From CAWGQN01 sp963824885 (GTDB lineage Bacteria > Actinomycetota > Actinomycetes > Actinomycetales > Microbacteriaceae), in the NCBI GenBank assembly GCA_963824885.1, contig CAWGQN010000005.1, positions 124,001 to 188,000 on the forward strand: DNA of 64,000 bases, given 5' to 3'. Shown piece after piece: positions 8,358 to 17,900 of the stretch. Under the pieces are notes generated by a model. The model was not told the DNA's origin. It did not search any database and was given only the letters and a program-made list of their open reading frames with translations. Position 1 is the stretch's first letter. The number at the start of each line of letters is the position of its first letter. The translations under genes were made by a program, and so were the position numbers.

Positions 8358-9571
8358 CCCAACCGCCGCCGGGCTGCCCCGTCTCATTCGATTCCGAAAC
8401 CGGATATTGGCGCGTTCGCGACCGCGCGGCCTCGAGGGAGGCCCTCTTGCGGCCCCGCGAATTTGTGCCGAGCAACGCGCTCACCGCGGTCACCGAGCTG
8501 AGCGCCGCGAGCCTGCGAATTCTGCAAGACGCGCGGTTCGCCTTGCCGCCCATTCTTGCGAGCAACGCGACACACTCGCACAGTGCAGTTCGGCACGCGG
8601 TCACCCGATTTTTTACGCCCGCGACGGTTGCCGCTTCCGAAGGGCGCATTCGCGAGCTCGTTCGCGAGCGCATTGCCCGCGCGCGCATCGATCTCGACGC
8701 ACACCGATCCGTTGACCTTGTCGAGTCTGTCATTGAGTCTCCGCCCGCCGTGCTGTTGCTCGAAATGATTGGTATCGATCTCGAGGCGCTTCCGCCGCCG
8801 GGAATTCGCCAGCTGAAACGGTGGAGTCGTGACTCGCTCGAGCTTTTTTGGGGGTGGCCGAGCCCCGAGCGTCAACTCGAACTCGCGGACTGCGCGGCAG
8901 ATTTCTACCGCTGGCTGATCGACCGCGTGCGCGCCGACTCCACACGCGGAACCGGCATATTTGGGGCGTTGCACGACATTGGATTGACCCAACCTGAAAT
9001 ATGCTCACTCGGGTATTTCCTTCTCATTGCGGGGCAAGAGACCACAAGCCAATTGGCGTCTATCGCCCTCGTGCGACTGCTCGAAAAACCGCGCGAGTGG
9101 GACGCGATTGTGGCAGATCAGACCGGGGCGGCCCGCCACGTTCGCCGCGTCCTCGCCGCCGAGTCGTCGGTTCCGACGTGGCGTCGGCAAGCCACACGTG
9201 ACACGGTCCTCGCGGGCGTGACCATTCCCGCGGGTGCCGAATTGGTGTTGGAGCTCACCGGAAATGGCGAGGACCCCGACACTTTGGATTACGGTCTCGC
9301 TTTTGGAGTGGGAATTCACCGGTGCGTGGGAGCGAAACTCGCCGAACTCGAGGCCCGCGTCATTGTAGAGGAGTGCACCACCGCTTTGCCCGACATTCGG
9401 CTCGTCGAGTCAGGCGGTTCACCCGATTGGGTTCGTTTGCTGTCTTTTCAGGCGCCCGCCACGATTGTTGTGGCGCGGGACGACGCGAGCGCGGCGAGGC
9501 CCTCACCGTGTCGTGCCGGAGCCGGGGCCACGGGTGAACCTCCGCGCGGGGCCACGGCGGGGGCAAGGTAG
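8354..9571 (+). CDS. Cytochrome P450 at the end of the biotin operon (BioI-like candidate)
   Basis: A 405-residue soluble bacterial P450. The oxygen-activation motif AGQETT of the I helix (about 226-231) and the heme loop FGVGIHRCVGAKLA with Cys324 are intact. The K-helix ExxR is not: the segment before ESSVPTWRR reads RRVLAA, so E and R are replaced by Arg265 and Ala268. The GTG overlaps the bioD stop by 4 bp, so the gene is part of the bio operon. Since bioC, bioH, bioW and bioZ are absent here, it may release pimeloyl groups as B. subtilis BioI does; this is inference. The last 25 or so residues are low-complexity Ala/Gly/Arg/Pro. Confidence 0.85.
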   Translation: MTQPPPGCPVSFDSETGYWRVRDRAASREALLRPREFVPSNALTAVTELSAASLRILQDARFALPPILASNATHSHSAVRHAVTRFFTPATVAASEGRIRELVRERIARARIDLDAHRSVDLVESVIESPPAVLLLEMIGIDLEALPPPGIRQLKRWSRDSLELFWGWPSPERQLELADCAADFYRWLIDRVRADSTRGTGIFGALHDIGLTQPEICSLGYFLLIAGQETTSQLASIALVRLLEKPREWDAIVADQTGAARHVRRVLAAESSVPTWRRQATRDTVLAGVTIPAGAELVLELTGNGEDPDTLDYGLAFGVGIHRCVGAKLAELEARVIVEECTTALPDIRLVESGGSPDWVRLLSFQAPATIVVARDDASAARPSPCRAGAGATGEPPRGATAGAR

Positions 9572-9645
9572 CGAGGTGGCGTGGCCCAAAGGCATTGCCT
9601 TGTCTGGCAGACTGGAGGGCGGTGTTGACCCTCGCGGTCTTCCGG

Positions 9646-9717
9646 TCCGCCTTAGTGTAATGGCAGCACGACAGCCTTTGGAGCTGTTAAGTCCAGGTTC
9701 GAGTCCTGGAGGCGGAG
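9646..9717 (+). tRNA. tRNA-Gln(TTG)
   Basis: A 72-nt cloverleaf. The acceptor stem TCCGCCT pairs with AGGCGGA, the anticodon stem is ACAGC/GCTGT with loop CTTTGGA, and the anticodon TTG is at 9678-9680. The T arm contains GGTTCGAGTCC, and the discriminator base is G at 9717. No CCA is encoded. A tRNA-Gln just upstream of glmU-prs is a familiar actinobacterial arrangement; here an accessory cassette on the minus strand separates the two. Confidence 0.96.
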
Positions 9718-9750
9718 CCCATTCTCAAGCCGATTTGCCAGGCGATGACT

Positions 9751-10089
9751 TCAAGTGGGCTCGTTTTGACGCTCATCGCGACCCTTCGCGATCCCCATCT
9801 TCCTTCGCGCAAAAATGGCAATCCTGTTCACGACGATGAGGACGAGAAACGCTGCCGACCAACCGAGCAGCTTGGGACTAGTCAAAATGTCCCATACGTC
9901 TTCACCAACCGAATCGCCCGTGGGTGGACAGCGGATTAGCCCGATGATGACGGTAGGAATGATCCCCGAAGCCCAGATTGCACCGTAGACGATCACCATT
10001 TCTCGACCGTTGAAATAGTCGGGACGGCGGAAAATCCACCGTATCAACCGGCTCCATCTCGATCTGTACTTCGTTATTTCCTTCGGCAT
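9751..10089 (-). CDS. Small membrane protein, partner of the upstream secreted protein
   Basis: No family recognised. The 112-residue protein has a basic N-terminus, a first hydrophobic segment (about residues 30-54) containing IIPTVIIGLI, a hydrophilic loop with CPPTGDSVGED, a second segment (about 74-92, WSAAFLVLIVVNRIAIF), and a charged C-terminal tail. Two transmembrane helices are likely. Its ATG lies inside the last codons of the preceding gene (16-bp overlap), so the two are translationally coupled. A membrane partner following a secreted hydrophobic peptide suggests an immunity or export role, but that is inference. Confidence 0.6.
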   Translation of the reverse strand: MPKEITKYRSRWSRLIRWIFRRPDYFNGREMVIVYGAIWASGIIPTVIIGLIRCPPTGDSVGEDVWDILTSPKLLGWSAAFLVLIVVNRIAIFARRKMGIAKGRDERQNEPT

Positions 10090-10637
10090 GCGTGATCGTA
10101 GTCAATTGCCGATGTCCACGTTGACCAGCCAACGCCGCACGCTAGTCCAGCGGCGACGTTTGCTGCTCCCGCTGCACCGCAGACGACGAGTCCACCTACG
10201 GATCCCACAAGGAAATTTCCCCGGAATGCCTGTGGGCAGGCGTGACGGGGAGATCGTGCTGCCGTCGTGGACACCAAGGCAACGCTGCTTCCGTCAATAG
10301 CAAACTCCGCGTCGACCACCTTGTCGCGATGTTTTAGTTCGGGTGAAGTAAGAGTCATGAAGGGTTTGCCCTCGGTGTCATATCCGATTACAGCTTTCCT
10401 GTCGGCGCTGAGCTTCAGCGTGTCACCCGGTTGAAGCTCAACTCGGCTCTCCATATTCCCCGTATCGGTCTTGATCACCGTGCGAGTCTTGCCGTCGATT
10501 CCAATGAGAGTAGCCCGAGGGTTTTCCCTGGACCGAGCTGAGCTAGTTGTCTCGGTTGCTTGCGTGGGAGTCAACGAGATCATCACCACGACCGCTCCAA
10601 TAGCGACTCCTAACGCTGTGCGAAGAGCACCGTTCAT
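10074..10637 (-). CDS. Secreted protein with Gly/Ala-rich four-cysteine C-terminus (bacteriocin-like candidate)
   Basis: A 187-residue protein starting with a clear signal peptide (cut likely near PTQATE, residue 28-30). The middle (about 35-120) is polar and beta-rich. The last 55 residues form a hydrophobic Gly/Ala-rich tail with four cysteines (HACPQ, VVCGAAG, GLACGVGW, DHACRRK). This layout resembles secreted bacteriocin precursors such as the halocin C8 type, but I recognise no specific family. A strong AGGAGAGGG Shine-Dalgarno lies before the ATG (revcomp of 10643-10651). Downstream it overlaps a small membrane-protein gene. Confidence 0.62.
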   Translation of the reverse strand: MNGALRTALGVAIGAVVVMISLTPTQATETTSSARSRENPRATLIGIDGKTRTVIKTDTGNMESRVELQPGDTLKLSADRKAVIGYDTEGKPFMTLTSPELKHRDKVVDAEFAIDGSSVALVSTTAARSPRHACPQAFRGNFLVGSVGGLVVCGAAGAANVAAGLACGVGWSTWTSAIDYDHACRRK

Positions 10638-10956
10638 TGTTCCCTCTCCTAACTGCTTGTTGAGTTAACGACGATTATCGTGTGGTGCGCGATCTGCCAT
10701 CGTTTCAATACCTGATCAGGCCCTCGAATTTGGGGACCTGTTTTGCACACTTCCAGAAATCGCGGACGGTTGCAGTCCTCGAATTGGGGGACAGATCAAA
10801 GTCGGGGTCTGCTGCAGGATTGTCTTTCTTATAGGAGACCCGGTCAATTGCGAGCGGCGTTACGACCCTCGCCGATCCATCCGCTGAAAAAAGCCGGAGT
10901 GCCTATCTCTGCACGTCGCGAACGCGCGGCGTGCGAATGTGCGACACAATGGCACC
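10638..10956. repeat. Intergenic region with two degenerate direct repeats
   Basis: This 319-bp gap between the divergent secreted-protein gene and glmU contains two copies of a 16-bp word, CCTCGAATTTGGGGAC (10722-10737) and CCTCGAATTGGGGGAC (10777-10792), differing at one base and 55 bp apart. The surrounding GGGGACAGATC-type text resembles fragments of mobile-element ends. No transposase remnant or credible gene is seen. The 3' part must hold the glmU promoter. Confidence 0.4.
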
Positions 10957-12420
10957 GTGACAGATCGCCATCTTGCCGTTGTAATACTCGCCGCGGGCCA
11001 AGGTACTCGCATGAAATCGCGGACCCCCAAGCTGCTCCATTCTCTTGCGGGAAAGCCGATTGTCGCACATGTTCTTGTCACCGTCCGCGAACTCGGCGCC
11101 GAACACGTCGCGTCAGTCGTGCGCCACGAGCGTGACCTCCTCGCCGAGGCGATTCAGGCCGAATTTCCCGCGAGCATCATTGTCGACCAAGACGAGATTC
11201 CGGGGACGGGCCGAGCAGTCGAACTTGCTCTCGAGGCGCTTCCCGCTCAGTTCGACGGCGACGTGCTCGTCATCAACGGCGATACGCCCCTGATAGACGC
11301 AGAAACTCTCGCGAGCCTTGTCGCGACGCACCGAGCCAGCTCGGTTTCTGCGACGGTGCTCTCGGCGATGCTCGACGATGCGTCCGGGTACGGGCGCATC
11401 GTTCGCGAGGCCGATGGAACGCTAGAGCGCATCGTCGAACACCGTGACGCGACGGACGAACAAAGGGCCGTGAACGAGGTCAACGCGGGCGTCTACGTGT
11501 TTGGTGCACAAGACTTGAGGCGTCACCTCAGCGCCATTGCCACCGACAACGCGCAAGGCCAGAAGTATCTGACCGACGTGATTGGCGTCTTGCGGGCGGC
11601 CGGATCCGAGGTTCGGGCCGTTCGGGTGTCCCACCCGTGGAAGGTCGAGGGCATTAACGACCGAATTCAGCTGAGCGCCGCCGCCACTACGCTCAACGCA
11701 CTCATTGTTCAAAAGTGGCAGCGTGCCGGGGTCACGGTTGCCGACCCCGCGAGTACGTGGATCGACGTCACGGCGACCCTGTCACCCGACGTCACGCTCT
11801 TTCAGGGCACGCACATTCTCGGCGCAACCGCCGTCGAAACGGGTGCGACAATTGGGCCATTCACGACCCTCGTCGATTGCGAGGTCGGGGAGCGAGCGAC
11901 CATTCGACGCACCGACGCAACGCTCGCGGTAATTGGAGCCGAAGCCGCGGTTGGTCCGTTTGCGTATGTGCGGCCCGGAACGGTGCTCGGTTCCACGGGA
12001 AAGATCGGCGCGTTCGTTGAAACGAAAAACGCCGTCATCGGCGAGGCGGGCAAAGTGCCGCACCTCAGCTACGTGGGCGACGCGACGGTCGGGGAGTACT
12101 CGAACATCGGTGCCGGGACGATCTTTGCCAACTACGACGGTGTCAATAAGCACGAGTCACGCATCGGGTCGCACGTTCGAGGCGGGTCGAACACGGTGTT
12201 TGTCGCTCCGATTAGTATTGGCGACGGGGCGTATATCGGTGCGGGAACGGTCGTGCGCAAAGATGTGCCGTCGGGCTCCCTCGCGGTCACGGTTGCTGCG
12301 CAGCGCAATATGGACGGTTGGGTTGAATCCCACCGACCCGGGTCTGACGCGGCGCGCGCTGCCTCGGCGGCCCGCGACGACGAGGGTTCGACGGATGAAC
12401 CCGACATGATCGGAGAATAG
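10957..12420 (+). CDS. glmU: Bifunctional UDP-GlcNAc pyrophosphorylase / GlcN-1-P acetyltransferase
   Basis: Makes UDP-GlcNAc for peptidoglycan and other envelope polymers. The N-terminal nucleotidyltransferase shows LAVVILAAGQGTRMKS, INGDTPL and EVNAGVYVF. The C-terminal half is a left-handed beta-helix of hexapeptide repeats, with YVGDATVG, NIGAGTIFANYDGVNK and AYIGAGTVVRKDV. The GTG at 10957 gives 487 residues and puts LAVVILAAGQG at the usual distance from the N-terminus; an in-frame ATG at 10939 is the alternative. The acidic tail of about 30 residues is common in actinobacterial GlmU. prs follows directly. Confidence 0.95.
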   Translation: MTDRHLAVVILAAGQGTRMKSRTPKLLHSLAGKPIVAHVLVTVRELGAEHVASVVRHERDLLAEAIQAEFPASIIVDQDEIPGTGRAVELALEALPAQFDGDVLVINGDTPLIDAETLASLVATHRASSVSATVLSAMLDDASGYGRIVREADGTLERIVEHRDATDEQRAVNEVNAGVYVFGAQDLRRHLSAIATDNAQGQKYLTDVIGVLRAAGSEVRAVRVSHPWKVEGINDRIQLSAAATTLNALIVQKWQRAGVTVADPASTWIDVTATLSPDVTLFQGTHILGATAVETGATIGPFTTLVDCEVGERATIRRTDATLAVIGAEAAVGPFAYVRPGTVLGSTGKIGAFVETKNAVIGEAGKVPHLSYVGDATVGEYSNIGAGTIFANYDGVNKHESRIGSHVRGGSNTVFVAPISIGDGAYIGAGTVVRKDVPSGSLAVTVAAQRNMDGWVESHRPGSDAARAASAARDDEGSTDEPDMIGE

Positions 12421-13398
12421 GTGTTTGGCATCGAGGCGACAAACAAGAAGCAGCTTGTTTTGGTATCGGGCCGGGCGCATCCGAGCCTCGCCGAGGCAAT
12501 TGCCGAAGAATTAGATTCCGTGCTCTTGCCGTCGAAAGCGTTCAGTTTTGCAAACGGCGAACTCTACGTTCGATTTAACGAGAGCGTGCGCGGGTGTGAC
12601 GCGTTCGTGATTCAGTCGCACTCCGAACCGATCAACGAGTGGCTCATGGAGCAGCTCATTATGGTCGACGCGCTCAAGCGCGCGTCCGCGAAGCGCGTCA
12701 CGGTTGTCGCGCCGTTTTACCCGTATGCGCGGCAAGACAAAAAACATCGCGGGCGCGAGCCGATCAGTGCTCGCCTCGTTGCCGATCTGTTCAAAGCGGC
12801 GGGGGCACATCGAATCATGTCGGTTGACCTGCACGCGCCGCAAATCCAAGGTTTTTTTGACGGTCCGGTCGACCACCTGTTCGCGATGCCGGTCCTCTTG
12901 GCTCACATGCGCAAGGTACTCGACCCCGAGACCTTGACCGTCGTCTCGCCCGACATCGGCAGAGTACGCGTCGCTGATATTTGGAGTGACAAGCTCGGTG
13001 CGCCGCTCGCGATTATTCACAAGCGTCGTGATCCGCTCGTTCCCAATCATGTGACCGTGCACGAAATTGTCGGCGACGTGAGGGGTCGCGTGTGTTTGTT
13101 GGTCGACGATCTTATTGACACCGGTCGCACGATTGTTGCGGCCGCCGAAGCGCTCAAAGAAAACGGTGCGGTTCGGGTCGTCGTCGCGGCTACCCACGCC
13201 GTTTTTTCGGATCCCGCAGCGCACTATTTGCAGTCGGGGTCGATCGATTCTGTCGTCGTGACCGACACGCTTCCGATTCCCGAGGAAAAACGGTTTTCCG
13301 CACTGACGGTCTTGACGATTGCCCCGTTGCTCGCGCGCGCGATTCACGAGGTCTTTGATGACGGTTCCGTGACATCAATGTTTGATGGAGTCGCATAA
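12421..13398 (+). CDS. prs: Ribose-phosphate pyrophosphokinase
   Basis: Makes PRPP for nucleotide, histidine and tryptophan synthesis. The 325 residues show the class I PRPP synthetase signatures: VVAPFYPYARQDKKHRGREPIS, the divalent-cation site VDLHAPQIQGFF, and the PRPP loop LLVDDLIDTGRT. The GTG start directly abuts the glmU stop, so glmU and prs are co-translated. A GC-rich hairpin follows the stop. Confidence 0.95.
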   Translation: MFGIEATNKKQLVLVSGRAHPSLAEAIAEELDSVLLPSKAFSFANGELYVRFNESVRGCDAFVIQSHSEPINEWLMEQLIMVDALKRASAKRVTVVAPFYPYARQDKKHRGREPISARLVADLFKAAGAHRIMSVDLHAPQIQGFFDGPVDHLFAMPVLLAHMRKVLDPETLTVVSPDIGRVRVADIWSDKLGAPLAIIHKRRDPLVPNHVTVHEIVGDVRGRVCLLVDDLIDTGRTIVAAAEALKENGAVRVVVAATHAVFSDPAAHYLQSGSIDSVVVTDTLPIPEEKRFSALTVLTIAPLLARAIHEVFDDGSVTSMFDGVA

Positions 13399-13413
13399 CC
13401 CCGCCGTGGGCAC

Positions 13414-13433
13414 CGGTGCGTGAGGCCGCACCG
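13414..13433 (+). terminator. Hairpin after prs
   Basis: Perfect inverted repeat CGGTGCG (13414-13420) / CGCACCG (13427-13433) with a 6-nt loop, starting 15 bases after the prs stop. There is no T-run, so it is either a weak terminator or an RNA-stabilising hairpin. Confidence 0.4.
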
Positions 13434-13655
13434 CGGTCGTCAATCGCGTGCGACGGCTGTGTGTCGCTCGTGCGCTAGACTCGTGGATTGAACTTCGGCG
13501 AGGGATGATCGCGCTCACGAGCGAATATCCGTGATCGACGCGGTGAAGCAGGCTGGGTCATTGAGGATCGCGGTCCTTCCTCACGCTGATGCGTTCGAGT
13601 TGAACATCCACGCAAACGATTGACGCCCGCTCACGAGCGGCACGAGGAGACAGCA
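13434..13655 (+). promoter_or_regulatory. Long rplY leader with repeated small palindromes
   Basis: A TAGACT hexamer (13476-13481) is a plausible -10 box, leaving about 170 nt of leader before rplY. The 12-mer CGCTCACGAGCG, itself nearly palindromic, occurs at 13512-13523 and identically at 13628-13639, just before the ribosome-binding site. A related CGCTCGTGCG lies at 13465-13474. This looks like a structured leader, possibly for ribosomal-protein or stress control, but I do not recognise an established RNA family. Confidence 0.35.
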
Positions 13656-14351
13656 ATGGCCGACGACGGTAATAAGGTTCCAGCGGACGTTCGCGTGACG
13701 TTTGGCAAAGGTGCGGCTCGTAAGCTTCGCGCGAGTGGGCGAGTTCCCGCTGTCCTCTACGGTCATGGCATCGATCCGCGACACCTTGCGCTCCCCGCGC
13801 ATCAGGTCGGTTTGATCATTCGCAAGGCAAACGCCGTCCTCACACTGTCTATCGCGGGAAAGAAACAACTCGCCCTGGTTCGCGATGTTCAAAAAGATCC
13901 GGTAAAACAGGCGATTGAGCATCTCGACCTCATTGTCGTGCGCCAGGGCGAAAGAGTCCAGGTCGACGTGCCGGTGCACGTGACGGGCGAAGCGGTCGCG
14001 GGGTCGTCGCTCGGGCTCGAGGCAACGACGGTCTTGCTCGAGGCAGAAGCGACACACATTCCCGAGTTCCTTGAGACCAACATCGAGGGTGCCGAAGAAG
14101 GGACGCAAATCTTTGCTCGCGATCTTGAACTCCCCGCGGGCACTTCTCTTGTTACCGACGGCGACGTGCTTGTCGTCAATATCACGGCATCGGTCGAGAT
14201 CGACCTCGGCGAACCCGAAGTGAGCGACACGGTCGACGAGGCAACCGAAGGCGAGGGTGACACCGAAACGGCCGACGGCGAACCTGCTGATCACGATCAG
14301 GCTGACTCCGCCGCGGCAGGTTCCGACGCGGACACGAGCGGCGACAAATAA
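13656..14351 (+). CDS. rplY: 50S ribosomal protein L25/general stress protein Ctc
   Basis: Binds 5S rRNA in the large subunit. This is the long, two-domain (CTC/TL5) form with 231 residues: an N-terminal L25 domain (RVPAVLYGHG, about 30-39), a C-terminal beta domain (about 95-190), and an acidic tail rich in Asp/Glu/Ala from about residue 195. The ATG at 13656 follows a good GAGGAGA ribosome-binding site. The gene sits between prs and pth, as in other Actinobacteria. Confidence 0.95.
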   Translation: MADDGNKVPADVRVTFGKGAARKLRASGRVPAVLYGHGIDPRHLALPAHQVGLIIRKANAVLTLSIAGKKQLALVRDVQKDPVKQAIEHLDLIVVRQGERVQVDVPVHVTGEAVAGSSLGLEATTVLLEAEATHIPEFLETNIEGAEEGTQIFARDLELPAGTSLVTDGDVLVVNITASVEIDLGEPEVSDTVDEATEGEGDTETADGEPADHDQADSAAAGSDADTSGDK

Positions 14352-14395
14352 CCGAGCCATTCCGGCGCAATTCGAGACAATTCGGGGCGGCAGCG

Positions 14396-14992
14396 TTGTC
14401 GAAAGACCTGTGGTTGGTTGTCGGACTCGGCAATCCCGGTTCTGAATACGCCGGTAATCGTCACAACGTGGGGCACATGGTGCTTGCCGAGCTGGCCTTT
14501 CGAGTGTCGGCGCGATTTACGCACCACCCTTCGGGCGCGCACGTCGCCCAGGGTCGCGCGCTCGACAGTGGGCCGCGACTCATTCTGGCGAAGCCCGGTC
14601 GCTTCATGAACGTATCGGGAGCCCCGGTTGCGGCCCTCTTGAATTCGTTCTCTCTCGACGTCGCACGGTTGATCGTGGTTCACGACGATCTCGACGTCCC
14701 GTTCGACGTGCTCCGGATTAAGGCCGGTGGTGGCCACGGTGGACACAACGGGGTGCGCGACGTTATTGCGAGCGTTGGTACGGGTGATTTTGTGCGAGTT
14801 CGGGTGGGAATTGGCCGCCCGCCGGGCAGACAATCGGCGTCGGACTACGTTCTGCACGATTTCGCGGCTCATGAGCGGCGGGTGCTGCCCGACTTTGTCG
14901 CGACCGCGGCAGATGCCGTAGAAACGACCGCCCGCGACGGTCTTGTCGTGGCGCAGCAGAAGTTCCACGCGCCGCGTAAACTCACTGAGTGA
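14396..14992 (+). CDS. pth: Peptidyl-tRNA hydrolase
   Basis: Recycles peptidyl-tRNA released from stalled ribosomes. The protein has 198 residues with LVVGLGNPGSEYAGNRHNVG (catalytic His near 24), KPGRFMNVSG, the catalytic Asp in VVHDDLDVPF, and GGGHGGHNGVRDV. It starts with TTG at 14396 after a GGGGCGG-type ribosome-binding site. Its stop overlaps the mfd GTG by 4 bp. Confidence 0.95.
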   Translation: MSKDLWLVVGLGNPGSEYAGNRHNVGHMVLAELAFRVSARFTHHPSGAHVAQGRALDSGPRLILAKPGRFMNVSGAPVAALLNSFSLDVARLIVVHDDLDVPFDVLRIKAGGGHGGHNGVRDVIASVGTGDFVRVRVGIGRPPGRQSASDYVLHDFAAHERRVLPDFVATAADAVETTARDGLVVAQQKFHAPRKLTE

Positions 14993-17900
14993 TCCTCGAC
15001 GGCCTCGTATCAGCGCTCGCGCGCGTGCCAACTTTTGACAGTGCTCTTGAGTTCTCGTCGTCGGATGCTGATTTTTCGCTCACTCGCGGACTGTGTGCTC
15101 CCCTCCTCGCGGGTTTGCTGAAGCGTGAGAGCCAGAATGGTCGGCGTCGGGCGCTGTTTGTCATTACTCCTACGGGTCGCGAGGCGGAGTCGCTTCGAGC
15201 CGCCCTCGCGGCGTACGCACCGAGCGCTCAGATCGTGGATTTTCCCGCGTGGGAGACTCTTCCGCACGAGCGGCTCAGTCCGAGCGTCGAAATTGTCGGG
15301 CGGCGTTTGTCGGCTTTGCGACACATGCGGTCGTGGCAAGACGCCGCACACGGAGCGGATGAGAGCGAAGCGACGACTCACAAGCACCCGCTCATTGTCG
15401 TGGCGTCGGTGCGGGCGGCGCTTCAACCAATTGCCGATAACCTCACCGATTTCGAACCGATCGAAATCACCGTCGGTACGAGTGGATTCGACCTTTCCGC
15501 GGTCGCTGCGCGCCTCGGTGACGTGGGGTACGCTCGCGTTGACATGGTCACTCGCCGCGGCGAGTACGCCGTGCGCGGTGGAATTCTCGATGTCTTTCCG
15601 CCGATCGCGGAGCATCCATTTCGCATTGATTTTTTTGGCGATGAGGTTGATCAGATTCGGGCCTTCTCGGTCGCCGATCAACGGTCGTTGCCCGATGCGG
15701 TCACGTCGGTCGCGCTGTCAGCAAGTCGTGAACTTCTTCTTACGCCCGCGGTGCGGCGGCGAGCGACGCACATGCAAATCGAGTTTCCGAGCCTTGCGGG
15801 GCTTCTCGAGAAGATTGCGGAGGGAATTCCCGTTGAGGGAATGGAGTCGCTCACTCCGGCACTCGTTGACGCCCTTGTTCCGGTGAGCACCTATATGCCG
15901 TCTCACGCCGCGGTTGCCGTTGTTTCACCCGAACGGGTGGTCTCTCGAGCGGCGAGCCTGACCGAGACGAATCGTGAGTTTCTCGCGGCCGCGTGGAATG
16001 CGGCAACAGCGGGGTCCGAGGCGCCGATTGATTTAGCCTCGGGCGAGTTTATGACCCTTGACCTCTTGCGTTCTGCCGTGCAGCAACGGGCATCAGACGC
16101 GCCCGAGGATCATCCGTGGTGGACACTGAGTAGCTTTCAAAGCGGTCCAGAAAACCCGGATCCGTCGTCGCATAGAGTCCCCGATCAATCGCGAGCAATT
16201 CGTGTTCGCGCCGAGGCAGTGCCGAGTTTTCAGGGAATCCCCAACGGAGCTCTCGAGCACGTCGGAGCCCTGTTGCGACGCGGCTGGACCGTTGCAATTG
16301 TCGCCGAGGGACACGGCACGGTAGAGCGCACCGCTCACGTCATTTCCGAGAGCGGGTGGGCTGCTCGCGTTGTCGACGTGTTCCCGACGTCGCCCGACGC
16401 GGGTGTCGCCTACATTGTGCAAGGATTCGCGGATCACGGATTCGAGTGCGAAGAAGCGCATCTCGCGGTGCTGAACGAGACAGAATTTTACGGTCGGGCG
16501 GCGGCATACGATTCGCATCGAACATCTCGGCTCGCGGTTCGGCGCGAGACGGTCGTCGATCCGCTTCAGCTGACGTCGGGCGATTTCGTCGTGCACGAGA
16601 CACACGGAATCGGGCGCTTTGTCGAACTCACGCAGCGCGATGTGTCGTCTGGGGGTCGAAGCGCCGTCACGACGCGACGCGAGTACCTCGTCATTGAATA
16701 TGCGCCGTCGAAGCGCGGGTATCCCGGCGACAAGCTGTACGTCCCGACAGACCAACTCGATTTGCTCAGTCGATACGTCGGCGGCGATGCTCCGGGGTTG
16801 AGCAAGATGGGCGGCAGCGACTGGGCGGCGGCGAAGGGCCGCGCGCGCAAAGCAGTGCGGGATATTGCCGTCGAATTGGTCAAGCTGTACTCGGCACGCA
16901 CGTCGAGCGCGGGCCACGCGTTTTCTCCAGATACTCCGTGGCAACGCGAACTGGAAGACGCGTTTCCGTTTGTTGAGACACCGGACCAGCTGACGACGAT
17001 TAACGAGGTCAATGCCGACATGGAGCGGCCCATTCCAATGGATCGGCTTTTATCGGGTGACGTCGGTTTTGGAAAGACCGAGGTTGCCGTCCGGGCGGCC
17101 TTCAAGGCGGTCCAAGATGGAAAGCAAGTGGCAATCCTCGTGCCAACGACACTGCTCGTGAAACAGCACGTCGGAACGTTTAACGAGAGATTTGCCGGGT
17201 TTCCCGTGCGCGTGCGGGCACTGTCTCGGTTTCAATCCGAGCGCGAGGGGAGAGAAACAATTAGTGGCGTTCACGACGGAACCGTCGACGTTGTGATTGG
17301 TACGCATAAATTGCTCGCGGAAACGATTGCGTTCAAAGACCTGGGCCTCGTCATTATCGACGAGGAACAGCGTTTTGGGGTTGAGCACAAAGACGCGCTC
17401 AAGAAACTCAAAACCAACGTCGACGTCTTGGCAATGAGCGCGACACCCATCCCGCGCTCGCTTGAAATGGCCGTGACCGGGATTCGTGAATTGTCCACAT
17501 TGGCGACCCCGCCGGAAGACCGCCACCCCATTTTGACGTTTGTCGGCGCTCACTCGGATCGTCAGGTTACCGCGGCGATCCGTCGCGAGCTGTTGCGGGA
17601 GGGGCAGATTTTTGTCGTACACAATCGCGTTTCGAGCATTGGGCGCGTTGCCGCGCACATCGCCGAGCTGGTTCCCGAGGCTCGAGTCGCGGTCGCGCAC
17701 GGTCAACTGCCCGAGCAGGTTCTCGAGGCGGTCGTCGTTGATTTTTGGGAGCGCAAATTTGACGTGCTTGTTTCGACGACGATTATCGAGACCGGCCTCG
17801 ATATCGCGAATGCCAACACGATCATTGTTGATCGCGCCGACAAGTTCGGCTTGACCCAATTGCACCAATTGCGCGGTCGGGTTGGTCGGGGCCGCGAGCG

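Noticed and set aside
10939..10957. ATG at 10939 as the glmU start
   Set aside because: Not excluded, but the GTG at 10957 puts the conserved N-terminus at its normal distance; the 6-residue difference does not change the call.
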